Shown: piece by piece, positions 1 to 11,339 of the stretch
Position numbering within the stretch: the first letter of the stretch is position 1
Layout: each line of letters opens with the position of its first letter
Origin: Cucumis sativus
Taxonomy: Eukaryota; Streptophyta; Magnoliopsida; Cucurbitales; Cucurbitaceae
Assembly: GCF_000004075.3 (NCBI RefSeq)
Contig: NC_026660.2
Span: forward strand, 29,205,498 to 29,269,497
Direction of reading: 5' to 3'
Length of the DNA stretch: 64,000 bases
Notes under the pieces: generated by a model
What the model was told of the DNA's origin: nothing
The model's input: only the letters and a program-made list of their open reading frames with translations
The model's database searches: none
Translations under genes and position numbers: made by a program

Positions 1-173
1 TTAAAATGAAAAAGTAACATTAATATAAAAATTGCAATCTATTGCAATAGAATTTTACTTTTATTGTATTGTTTGTTCTTTACTAGTATAAATATGGATA
101 CAGGCTTCTTATTGAAATGCATACTATTGATTGAGGATATTACCGATTAATAGGGTTTGCATTTTTACTGCAG

Positions 174-1532
174 GCACTTGTGGATATGATATGAAAGAGG
201 TATGCAAAATGCCAGTTTTAATGGCTTTTTCAGTCTCTGATGGTTTTCAAGAATTGCAATCCTAAATGGAGTTCATATTCTCTTTATTACTTTCAGCAGT
301 TTTCTGATAACTCCTGCTCTCCCTGAATTGGATATGTCAGGACATTTATTTCCCACCTCTATTACTTATCTAGTTACAATCCATGTTGCATATGCTCCTC
401 TTGTTATGGGCTTCAACGGTTATTTTTTCTTCTTTTAAAAAATACTTTTTACAACTCTCTTTCTCACAAATTTGCTATGTCACGACTTTTTGGAATATAT
501 TGCCCACCTTTATTACTTATTATGGTAAAATCTCTGGCTAAGAAATAGACAAGCAAAACTTAATACGCATGCCTGCTCGTGATGTTAGAGAGTGGATATT
601 TTCTGGATGATACAAGATGATTGAATCATGTGTCCGTTTGGACTTCAATTTTGAAGATCTTTTTGTAACTATTGCATGGGTAACATTTTACTTAGTTGAA
701 ACCCCTTCTTTTAGTTGGGGTGGACTTGTTTTTTTGTATGCCCATGTATTCTTTCATTTTTTCTCAATAAAAGTTGTTCTCTCAAAAGAGATTTTACCAT
801 AAAGACGTTACCATTTTAAGACTTTTAAAAAATATCCTTTTGAGCTTTCAGAGCATGGAGAATTTGCTTAATCGGTCAACAACACCAGTGGATGAAAGAC
901 TTGGTTCGGGTAATAAGTCAACTGATATGGTTAGTATGACTTGAGTTTTTGTTTTCACGTAGTAAATAGTTTGAATAGTCGTTATTCTCATGAAACTTTT
1001 GTAGATTTGTCTCTGGTTAGAGTTATGGTGAAAGTTCCTTTTATAACTTATAAGTCATATTGTTGTGTGAATATAGAATTTTCTTTTTACTTCATGAGAT
1101 ATAAATTATGTTTGTCATTTTCCTTCAGTTTTGAATACTTTTGTGTAGCATTAAAGTCTCCTCCTTTTCCTCCCTCAATTAGCGTTTTCAAAGGTGAGCT
1201 TGGGTGGATTGCTTGTGGTGATAGGTGAGGCAAGATGCGGTTGTCTATGGCAAGCACCTTTACTCAGGCAAACTGCCTAGGTCATGTCACCGTTTTTTCA
1301 ACTTTTGGTTTGCTTACAGAAGAAAACAGACCTCTCACATTTTTTAGTGTTTCTAATTATAACTTTAATGATCATTATCATTTTATTATATCTTTTAAGA
1401 ACTATTGTTCTCTTGAAAATGTGTAGCAACTTAATATATGAAAATAAATTCTTATTTATGCCTCATCTGAAAAAAAAAAGATATTTATGCCTAATTTTTA
1501 TGTTTTAATGTTAAATAATGACATGCGTTAAT

Positions 1533-1565
<33 letters not shown>

Positions 1566-4500
1566 GTGTATCTATGTGTATGCATGACATATGACATATA
1601 TATCTATGTGTTACAAAAACTTCGTTACCAACCTGAGAATGGCATAACTAGTTAAGGAAAACACCAAGTGGTCAGTCTCCACAGAAAACACCTCACTCAC
1701 TCGGACCATGTTTTTTATGTGCCCCACGCCGCCAATCCAAGAGATGAGGAACATGTTGTCTTGGAATGCATCACTTTGGAAACATTTTGCACAACTTCAC
1801 ACATAGTATTGGTTTTTTAATTTGGTATATCGTTTTTATTCTCAATAATACGAGTTAGTGGCTGTAAGTTACACTTTGACCTATTGTAAAGGTACAGGTT
1901 TTGACGGGCAGTACTAACTTTTATTCACGGGGAATAAAGTTTTGTTGTACGTTTGAATATGTGTTTTCTTTCTTACTCGAGCTATTTTCTTTTGCAGACT
2001 GCAGCTTCATGTTCAAGATCAGATTCAATTTCATGTCAGAGAAATAAGGCAGAAAACCATTATCCTGGAGGGTAAATATCTTTCTATTGCAGTCTGGTAG
2101 CTTGTGTGTCATGGTTAGAAGTAGAAAGACTACGGATAGTTATTTTTCATATTCTTCTAGAACAAATATTATCTTCAAGATTTTCCTTGATATTCTAGTG
2201 ATTGGACAAGACTTCTTAAAAGACAAAGTTAACTTGTTATTTGTTCCTGAAGTTAATGTTCATTTCTGGTCATCTCCGTTTCAACAAAAAAAAAAATGTT
2301 CATTTCAGGTCATCTTGGAACGGAAATTTGGCCTCAAGCAAAAAAGTCTTGGAATTGACTAACCTGGAAAAGACTAGAAGTGATCTTCAAAAGGAGGTTT
2401 TGACCGCATTATATAATGCTTCTGAGGAACCAGAAGAGGAGTCACCAAGAAGAACAGTACCAAGGAGGAAGCAGTTTGGAGCATATGGACAATTAGTGAG
2501 TGAACCGTTCAAAGATGTGGATGCAGAGCGTGAGAAGCCTGTGGAATACAATGATCAAATTGATTTGGATGGTAACATCGGAATTATCTTTTTAACATCT
2601 ATTTATGGGGTCTTAGAAGCTTGAGCATTAGTTGTGAATCCTGATGAAAATAGATTAGCAATGCCGATTCTCGTACTTTCTGAACTCTTAATATTCGATA
2701 TCTTATTATTCAAAATTTCAAATGATTGAAGTTTCTTTCTAAGAGTATCATTGATTGTATGAGTAATTCACCAAAATTTACGAGTATTCTAGTTTTTTTA
2801 GCTGATTGCTTTCGGGATTGGCACATCATATCATGACTATAATATTTTAAAGAAATCGGAGCTCCTTGGTATTGCATCATTTTGCATAACAAGCAGATAA
2901 ACAAAAATAAAGTAGATTGGTGGTGCATAGAAATGTTCTAGGGAAAGAGCTCCTACTGCACAGTTCAAGAAGTATTGAATAGTCCTGTCATGTAAGATCC
3001 GTTAGAAGAGTTGAGGAAAGTAATGATACTAGTTTGAGTTCATTTCTATATGTTTTAATCAGTAATTTTGGCCATCACAATATTTTTGATCCACCACTAC
3101 ACTACAAATTGCAGTTGAAGTTGAGGATGAAGAAAATAGCTACCAACTCCTTCGTAAAGCTGTTAGGGAGTATCGTGGCACAATGAAGGAATATTATGCA
3201 GCGGTGGGTGAACTTCGTGCCTTGTTTTGACTTTTCCACTCTTGTTGTAATCTGCCATCAACTGATTTCTCTGCGTCTTTCAAATCACTTCTAAGATGGA
3301 AAAATTAATTTGTTCATAGGCCATAGATGCATTTGCTAAAGGGGATTCTGTTCGAGCAGCCAAACTCATAGATGAGGTAATGGGGTAGTGTCTATTTTTT
3401 TCTTAAATAAAAAAAAAAAGAACAGGACTATTTCATTAAAACGATAAGATGTAAAAAAATATTTTGAAAGAAATTACCTCCAAAAATCTGAAGGACAAAG
3501 GATTATAGAGGATTCTTCCCATTCATAGCTGTATAAGATACTGTATATTACAAAAGAAGGTAATGGGGTAATGTTTATTATCTAAAATTACTTTAAGATA
3601 CCGTGTAATATGTATATGATTCTGTGTTTCGATGGTGTTTTTAATCAATTCTATGGTCCTGTGTTTGCTTAATGCTCATTCCATGCTCATTCCACAAATG
3701 AAGTGAAGCTACAAGTATGCAATAGTTTCCTTGGACAAACAAGATGCACTATTTTTTTCAACTTGGAAAATGTAATAGTAGTCCATTACTGTATACAAAA
3801 TGTTACCCTAACCTCGTAGATTGGAATGCAAACTCATGTTCCTATGATGTGCATGAGTAGGGGCACTTTTTTCACAAAAAAGCTCAAGAAGCAGACAAAC
3901 AGTCAAACCAGTTAATTTTTGAACCCAGGTTAGTGGTTATGGTCTCTACAGATATGTTTTTCTCAAACTACAGTCTTTTAAATGATTGCAATTCAATTTC
4001 AGGCTCACTTTTTTTGTTTTGTTAATGAGCAGGCATGCAGATACTGAAGATGATGAAATGTTGCTTGATTTGCATGATCTTGGTGGGAAGGAGGCAGTGA
4101 AAGTTTTAAAGTCCCAAATTTCTTCACTCTCCGGGATCCCATGTGAGTTCCTCTTTTTTTTTTTTCCACTTGATTTATTTCTTTCCAGTCCATAATTGTA
4201 TTTTTTTCGTTGTCCACATTATATATTGATACACTTTCCTTTCGTTTACTGATCAGCAATTAAACATCTTAAAGTAATCATGGAGGCAGATGATAAAAAT
4301 ACCTCAAAGCGGTCTTGTAGACGTTTGGTAAGATCTTAACCTGGAAACATTTTTCAGTCGTTTCTCCTTTTTTGTTCTGTTTTTTACTTTCTTCTCAGTG
4401 TTTGGTCAAGGAGGTGATGAGACATGATAGGGATGTTCGAACTTGCAGGTGGAAGTAAAAAAGAAAAAAAAAAAAATCTAGTTAAAACATGTACCTTTGA

Positions 4501-4994
4501 TCTATAAGTTAGAGATTCAAATTTCTACTCCATATTACTGAATTGTAACTTAACCCATATTTCAGGTAGGTTATCTATGGTCACTGCTCACCGAGTTGTG
4601 CTCATACTATGCATCATTTGCATGCATGGATAAGCTATTTACATAAAAGCTTGAGAACTTGTCAAATCAAAATGATAGTATTGGTACATGATATTGCTAA
4701 CATTTGACTGTTTACAGAAAAGCTTTAGTACTTGTCAAATGATAGCATTTGTACATCATACTGCTCACATTTGATGCAAACTTTTGGAATCTGATTACAT
4801 TATGAACTTCTATCGGAACTCTACCTGTGTTGGAATTTACTTAATATTTTTATTGTCCTTTTATGGAAAAGGTTATGAAGCTGTTGGAGAAAGAGTCAAT
4901 CGAGTGGACCGAGGAAGAAAATGGCAGTTACATTCTAATCCACTTGGATACAATTGATCGAAAACGATTAAGTTTTGTCAAAGGAGTGCATTGA
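174..4994 (+). CDS. SMR-domain protein with DUF1771-like region (3' part, partial)
   Basis: Ten exons can be joined with consistent GT-AG sites and phases: 174-199, 852-929, 1998-2071, 2309-2571, 3115-3203, 3320-3376, 3861-3928, 4033-4142, 4257-4327 and 4872-4994. They give 318 codons plus a stop. The 5' end lies left of the window. The first visible residues (TCGYDMKESMENLL) resemble a CUE/UBA-like helix. A charged linker follows. Then comes a DUF1771-like helical region (YQLLRKAVREYRGTMKEYY, then FFHKKAQEADKQSN), and last an SMR domain opening with LLDLHDLGGKEAVKVL. The architecture matches plant SMR proteins such as Arabidopsis At5g58720. SMR domains are linked to nucleic-acid binding or nicking, but the role of this subfamily is not established. 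The usual SMR GxGxHS loop is not evident: an acidic stretch, MEADDKNTSKRS, sits near that position. Splice sites are predicted, not shown. Confidence 0.85.
1535..1563. repeat. (TA)n microsatellite
   Basis: An uninterrupted run of alternating T and A about 29 bases long. It lies in the intron of the SMR gene between the exons ending at 929 and starting at 1998. It is likely to vary in length between accessions. Confidence 0.9.
4637..4775. repeat. diverged tandem duplication in last SMR-gene intron
   Basis: Two adjacent units of about 68 bases share the order TTTACA, AAAAGCTT, ACTTGTCAAAT, GATAG, TTTGTACAT and CACATTTGA-like blocks. They occupy about 4637-4706 and 4709-4775. They differ at many sites and by a small indel, so this is an old local duplication inside the intron at 4328-4871. 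Confidence 0.7.
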
Positions 4995-6725
4995 GAACAA
5001 ATGGACAACAAAAAAGTAGAGAAAAAGTCCACCTGGATACTATTGATCGAAAAACAGTCATCGAGTGGACTGTGGAAGAAAATGGTAGTTACATTCTAAT
5101 CTGTCTGGATACCTTTAACCGAAAACGACTAAGTTTTGTCAAATGAAAGAATGCATTGAGAACGAATGGGCAGAAAAAAGATAGAAAAAAAATCAATAGA
5201 ACTCAAAACAAGAAATTGTTTGAAGATAATTTACGATGCATCACAGAAGTATACATATATGTTTTTTTGGTGTATGGAGCTCGAGATTTGATGCAGTATC
5301 ATTGGGGGGAGAAACCTTGAAGACAATTTGTAGTTCAATTATGTATCATCCCTCTAAGCCACTTTTTTTTGTGTAAAATTCTGTTATATATCATCAAATA
5401 GAACTCTATTCATCACATCAATATTTTGGTAACGTGTCAATAATAAAATTCTATTAGATTTAATTAAAATTCGTCGCAAGTATAAGGGCATAGTTAAAAC
5501 ATTTAAAAGTTCAAAAATTGAAAAGAAGAATACCTGAATTTATAGAACAAAATTATCGTTTAACTAACTTTTCTATGGTACTTATTTTCTGGTGTATGTT
5601 ATTAGCATTCTGCATTTTTTAAATTTTCTATTCTTTTGAAACATAAAAATGAGAGTTGAATATGTGTCAAAAGAATGGAGAATTTTTAAAATATAATCAC
5701 ACACTCTACTTAATCTTATGTTTATTAGATTCTTTTTAACTAATTATTTAAAAATTGAATAGGACATGGATGGAATTTTAGAGAAAGTCTGATAATTAAT
5801 TGATAAATTAAAACCCTTTTGAAAATATTTACAAATATGTTAGAAATATATCTATTCGTTGTTTCTTTTGTAATTATTAAAATAAATTTTACTATGCTAT
5901 TTGAATGTCTGTCTATTTAAATGAAATCAAAATATTACAATATTTCATTACATAATTTTGCTTTTCTCTTTTTATATCAATATAAAAAAATATATTGAAA
6001 TTTCTTATTTTTTTTTATATTATATAATAATATTATATAATGGGTTATAGAATAATTTATCGAATAATAAAGTTATTTTTAGTTATGTTATAGAGGATCT
6101 CCCCTAAGGGTTAAATATTGTGTTTTTTTAATTATTAAAATAAATTTTACTATATTTATAATTTTTGAACAAATTTATTATATTTGAACAACAACCGGTT
6201 TAGTTACCCACTTATTTTACGTGGACTAAATTAGATGATTTAAAATAATTTCATGTAATATTATCTACAAATATTCGAGTATTTTTTTTTTCCCCACTCA
6301 TGTGGAATTTAATTTCAGCTTCGAATTCATTCTTTTCGCTTCATATGGCTTAGCTTTCTTTTTACGCGATCATTTTTCTAGAATAATCTATAACTCCTTT
6401 TCCATTTGACCAAAAGCCAAGCCGAGTCCACTAGCCGACGGCTTTAAGCGGCCACAGGTTCAACCAAAGTATACGTGGCATTTTATCAGTGGGCATAATG
6501 ACGTCATCTATAATTCTCTCTAATTTTGGAAAAATAGTCCTAATGTTTTTTCAAATAATTTGGACACCATTTTGGAGCCCTAATTTAAGAAAAATTCTTC
6601 TTCAAGAAAATATTATTAATTTAAAAGGAAAATTGAGATCGTCTTCTAGGTTTTTTTTCTCGATTGAATTTCAGAGTGAAGTTTCGATCAATCCTCTCTC
6701 TGTGTGCTGCGGGTCAGGAAGAACA
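4995..6725. other. intergenic, AT-rich, between SMR gene and GRXS17
   Basis: Beyond the exon duplicate, no ORF here looks coding. From about 5400 to 6300 the DNA is extremely AT-rich with stop codons in every frame. The last few hundred bases are the GRXS17 promoter and 5' leader. Confidence 0.7.
5030..5190. repeat. partial duplicate of the SMR gene's last exon
   Basis: This segment repeats, with substitutions and small indels, the terminal exon and its 3' flank at about 4900-5035. Shared blocks include ATCGAGTGGAC, GAAGAAAATGG, AGTTACATTCTAATC, AAAACGA and AAGTTTTGTCAAA. It also keeps the downstream GCATTGAGAAC and the poly-A-rich tail. It sits just after the real stop codon at 4992-4994 and would be part of the 3'UTR or an exon relic. 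It has no acceptor or upstream exon of its own. Confidence 0.8.
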
Positions 6726-9098
6726 ATGAGCGGTTCTGTGAAGGACGTGAAATCTAAGGCGGAGCTTGACGCACTGCTCCGGAGTGATGCTTTGGTTATT
6801 CTCCATTTCTGGGCTTCATGGTGTGATGCTTCCAACCACATGGACCAGGTCTTTTCACATCTTGCTACCGATTTTCCTCACGCTCATTTCTTAAGGGTGG
6901 GTATCTATCCCCTTTTAGTAATTATTTCCGGTGATCTTTATTTGCCCGTGAGCTTCTATTACTTCGATTGTTCGTCTTCTTAGTTGTTCATGGTGATTAT
7001 AGGTTGAAGCTGAAGAGCAACCCGAAATATCGGAGGCTTACTCAGTTGCTGCCGTGCCTTACTTTGTTTTCATCAAGGTCGGTTGAAGTATTCTGTTTCA
7101 GTTTTCTTTGTAATTCTAATTCCAAGTTGGTTTTGTATATTAATTTTTTACTTGACAAGTATAGTTTTCAACGGATACTCGAATCAACGATACTCTGGAG
7201 AGATGGTAATGGTTTGACGTTTTGAATGTCTGATCTTTGAACTTGACATTGTAATTTTCCGGGTTCCTTTCGATGATAATGAAATTGTATTTCGGGGTTA
7301 GCTTGTAAACGAGTAGTTTCCAATCTATAGTCGGCCCAATTGTATTTAGTCAAGGGATGGTAATTGTTTTACGTTTGGGTATTGATCTTTGGTCTTGGCT
7401 ATGTAGCTTTCCTGGCTCACCAATCTTACTAGGAAACACATGGCCTCATTGATTTCTTTTAAAGCAAGAAATTAACTTGAACTTTACTGGAAAATTTTTA
7501 TCTTTTTTTTGAGAATGAATCGAATTCATCATGTTTGACTAGAAATGAATATCAACGGAAAAGAAAAGTAGAACTAGAACAGCTGAGGTCTGAGGATATG
7601 TGGTTGTAATGGACTTTCAAGTAGTTGATCAGTAATTCTTACGCGGTGATTCCTTGTGCTTTTCGGAATTTCCTTTAACATTTCTCTATACCTTTTCTTT
7701 TCCACTGCACTAGAAACGACTTTGGGTGCATTGTAGCAAGTGAAGGTTAAGGATACTATTCTATATTTCCATCTTAATCACCAAGAAAATTAGAGACACT
7801 TAGAATGTGTGGGCTTAATGTCTCTCGTGGACAACAAAGCTAATTGCATTATAGTTAATTTCGTATTTCAGGATGGCAAGACTGTTGATACCTTAGAGGG
7901 GGCTGATCCATCTAGCTTGGCTAATAAAGTTGCTAAAGCTTCTGGTGCAATCAATACTGGAGAACCAGCAGCCCCAGCTAGCCTTGGGATGGCTGCAGGA
8001 CCCGCTATTCTTGAAACAGTGAGAGAGTTGGCAAGGGACAACGGTTCTGTTACTGAAAGCAAGGTGCAACCTGGACTGAGTAGTGCTTTGCAGACGAAAA
8101 TTCAGCAGCTTATTGACTCTAATTCAGTTATGTTATTCATGAAAGGAAGCCCCGAAGAACCAAGATGTGGGTTTAGCAGAAAAGTTGTTGACATTTTGAA
8201 GGAAGAAAATGTGAAATTTGGGAGTTTTGATATCTTATCAGACAATGAGATTCGTGAGGGATTGAAGAAGTTCTCTAATTGGCCAACCTTTCCGCAGCTC
8301 TATTGCAAAGGGGATTTACTAGGTGGGTCTGACATAGCCATTGCAATGCACGAGAGTGGTGAATTAAAGGAAGTTTTCAGAGATCATGGCATTGAGAACA
8401 TAGTTTCTGATGAGGTAAAGACTGCCAAGCCCGATAGGAAAGGTGGTATTTCAGAGAACTCAGGCTTGAGTGAAGCTCTAGCCTCCCGTCTTAAAACACT
8501 AATTAATTCAAGTCCTGTTATGCTGTTTATGAAAGGAAAACCTGATGAACCCAAATGTGGGTTCAGTCACAAGGTTGTGGAAATCCTTCGTGAAGAAAAT
8601 GTGAACTTTGAAACTTTTGATATCCTTTCTGATGATGAAGTCCGCCAAGGGATCAAGGATTATTCAAACTGGTCCAGTTTCCCCCAACTATATATCAAGG
8701 GTGAACTGGTTGGTGGATCAGATATTGTTTTGCAGATGCAGAGAAGTGGAGAACTTAGGAAAGTTTTAGAAAATAAAGGAATCATCAAGAAAGACACTAT
8801 TGAAGATCGTCTGAAAAAACTGACCACTTCTTCCCCAGTTATGCTTTTTATGAAGGGTATACCAGATGCTCCAAAATGTGGTTTCAGCTCTAAGGTTGTT
8901 AATGCCCTCAAGGAAGAGGGTATTGATTTTGGTTCATTTGATATCTTATCTGACGAAGAAGTGAGACAGGGATTGAAAGTTTACTCAAATTGGCCGACCT
9001 TCCCCCAACTTTATTACAAAGGCGATCTTATAGGAGGCTGTGATATCGTGCTGGAGCTAAAAAGCAATGGTGAACTAAAAGCCACTCTATCTGAATAG
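6726..9098 (+). CDS. GRXS17: monothiol glutaredoxin S17, thioredoxin-like domain plus three CGFS glutaredoxin domains
   Basis: Three exons, 6726-6896, 7003-7077 and 7872-9098, are all phase 0 and give 490 aa, close to the 488 of Arabidopsis GRXS17. Residues 1 to about 105 form a thioredoxin-like domain. Its active site reads WCDAS instead of WCGPC, so it cannot act as a classical dithiol thioredoxin. Three glutaredoxin modules follow, each with a CGFS motif (Cys at residues 181, 311 and 418) and a repeated WP/WSxFPQLY segment. CGFS glutaredoxins bind a 2Fe-2S cluster with glutathione. GRXS17 of this architecture acts in the cytosol and nucleus in iron-sulfur handling, redox control and heat tolerance. 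The MSGS start fits the family. The same frame is open upstream to an ATG at 6489, but that stretch does not look like family sequence. The longest intron is 7078-7871. Confidence 0.96.
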
Positions 9099-10513
9099 TA
9101 TCAACATGAGCCTGCTTGGGGCGTGTCCACACCCATTCACCTGTCTCACCTACATCAATCTATTGATATTATACTTTTTCTAAACTTTGCTTTTATAGTT
9201 TTGATTGATTTTTGACCCGTCAATGTGGTGTGGTCTTTTCTACTACATGTAAAAGCAAGGGTTTTTCCCTGGTTACTGATGAATTTAAGTTATATTGTGT
9301 GTTGTTACCCGTTAGGCCGTTACCTGGCAACTATGTTCATATTTTGTGGTTTCTTTAGTTGGATTTTCAATGACGAGAAAACTTGCATTCTTTCTAAAAG
9401 GTGGGATTATATTTCGGCTTGAGAAACTGGCTTGAAGCTTTCTTTTTTGACTTTTCTTCATAGTATCTGCAAATGGATGTCATTATAATAGGATTTGGGG
9501 TACAGGTTAAGATTCATAACTTATGCTTGGGGAAGGGTTTGTTTGAAAATTTAGACCTTTTGAAGAGAAGCTGTTCAAAAGAATGATGGTGAGAATGATT
9601 CTCTCACTTTCTCTCTAAAAGAAAAATCAATGGGGTAGGTGTTGTGGAGAAAGAAAAGGCGCTCGCCAGTTCTCTTTCGTCATTTTCAAAGTCAAAATCT
9701 CTTACTTTATAGAAAAGTTGGATTGATTTTGCATTGCATTTTCGGACTTCTAAGATCAGTAGGCCAATATAAACCAAATTCTCTTGGAAATTCTCTGGCA
9801 GCTTCTAGTATTTTCAAAACTAAAATCACGTGCGATCTATTTAGATTTCCATAATCCGTTAACCAACGCCGTGTAACTATTTGCATTCATACCCTCATCT
9901 GTTTTCTAAGAACTGAAAGTATTCTTTACTTTAGGTAGTTGAACTTGCGTATTTCAAATTTTTCTGTTGGTTATTTGGTTAACTTTATATTAGTTTGGTA
10001 TTGTTGAAATTGGTTATTTGGTTAACTTTATATTAGTTTGGTATTGTTGAAATACTATGTTACGTGTTTTTAGTTTGGTTTCTATATTCAACTTTAGTTC
10101 ATTACTTTGATTTATTTTGGTCTATCTACCTCCGAAATGTTTATTTTTGTTCTTGCATTTCAAAAATAACAATTTTAGTCTTTTTATTTTCATTTTTACT
10201 TTAATATTTTAAGGATGAAAATGACTAACTCTTCGACAGTTCAAGGACTATTATGAAGGAACAAAGTTAAAAATAGAGTCAAAAGTCGTGTTGGTTTTAT
10301 ATATTTAGTTAGACTATCATTAAACAAGTATAAAATGATCTGTTTAATTGTTCGTCTTCATATCTAACTTTTACAGAGCCAAAGTAATGTCACAACTTCT
10401 TTAAAACTAACTGAGGACAGTGCTAACTCAACATGGAGAGGATGGATAACCCAAAACTAAACTCTCAGAGCCGATCCATTTTTTTTTTGTACAATAAAAA
10501 AACTCTTCGTAGG
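9099..10513. other. region between GRXS17 and the HSF gene
   Basis: Contains the GRXS17 3'UTR and the convergent 3' flank of the HSF gene. No other ORF is credible. The only structure seen is a perfect 43-base tandem duplication at 9968-10053. Confidence 0.6.
9968..10053. repeat. perfect 43-bp tandem duplication
   Basis: The block beginning TGGTTATTTGGTTAACTTT and ending TATTGTTGAAAT occurs twice head to tail, at 9968-10010 and 10011-10053, without mismatch. That implies a recent slippage or duplication. Confidence 0.9.
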
Positions 10514-11339
10514 CTATTTTTCAATGCACCGACCTAGACAGTCAAGCAATCTAATATGTAGTGCTTTGAATTGGGCTATTTGAGCCTGCAATTCCAGCTT
10601 CTGTCTTCTTAAGTTATTGTTTTCTTCCATTAGTAACAGATGATCTCCATTCTCCTGATTAACCGCCATTGTTGCACCTCCTTCATGAGAAGATCTTAGG
10701 AAGGCTGGAAACACACTTGGCTCACATTTCTTACGTACAATTTCCACCAACATATGCCTCTTTCCTCTCTGAAACTTCTCATGCTTGAATTCCCACCTTT
10801 TCGACGACGTTTTCTTGAACCCCTGCCTCCAAAATATCAAGAATTAGAACGAAACCCGACCCAAAAAATAATGTTAAATAGATCAAATATATCATAATCT
10901 ATCAACTCAACCGTCCCTTTCCGAAGTCTATAGGCATATAAGCATTCCAAATTACATCAAGAAAATGGTCGGTTGGATCTAATCTATAATGAAAAACTCT
11001 TTTTTAAGATGATTTTGAGAATAGAAAAAGAGAGAGAGAGAGAGGATTACATACGTAAGTATTAAGCTGGCGAATGAAGCTAGAGAAGTTATTATGCTTG
11101 AAGTACTTGGGCAATAGATGCTCAGAAAAATCAGCAGGAGACCAAACAATGAAACCACTTCCTTCTGCATTCCATGACACAGTCCTATTTCCACCATTCT
11201 TTTCTTCTTCTTCTTCTTCTTCTTCATCTTCTTCTTGATCTTGATCAGCTTCCTCGAAATGGAAGCTTCCAGCTTCTTCTAACAGATCATAAGTCTTTGA
11301 TAGAAAAGGAGCAGGGTTTCTGGTTCTTGAAGACTGCAT
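10514..11339 (-). CDS. class B heat-shock transcription factor, HSFB5-like
   Basis: Two exons, 11339-11055 and 10822-10514, join in phase 0 after RQLNTY and before GFKK. This is the conserved intron position inside the HSF DNA-binding domain. The product is 197 aa. The domain runs from [13 protein letters not shown] through [14 protein letters not shown] to [22 protein letters not shown] short leucine-rich coiled coil near residues 146-195 ([20 protein letters not shown]) would serve oligomerisation. The very short tail has no acidic AHA activation motif and no LFGV repressor motif, which fits the B5 type. B5 is reported in several eudicots but not in Arabidopsis. About 30 acidic residues, encoded by a CTT/GAA repeat, are inserted between the first helix and TVSW. 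HSF identity is firm; the B5 assignment is less sure. Confidence 0.9.
11200..11249. repeat. coding CTT/GAA microsatellite in HSF exon 1
   Basis: On the plus strand this is a TTC/CTT run with a few interruptions. Read on the minus strand it encodes the Gln, Asp and Glu-rich insertion ([16 protein letters not shown]) of the heat-shock factor. Length variation here would change protein length by whole codons. Confidence 0.85.
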
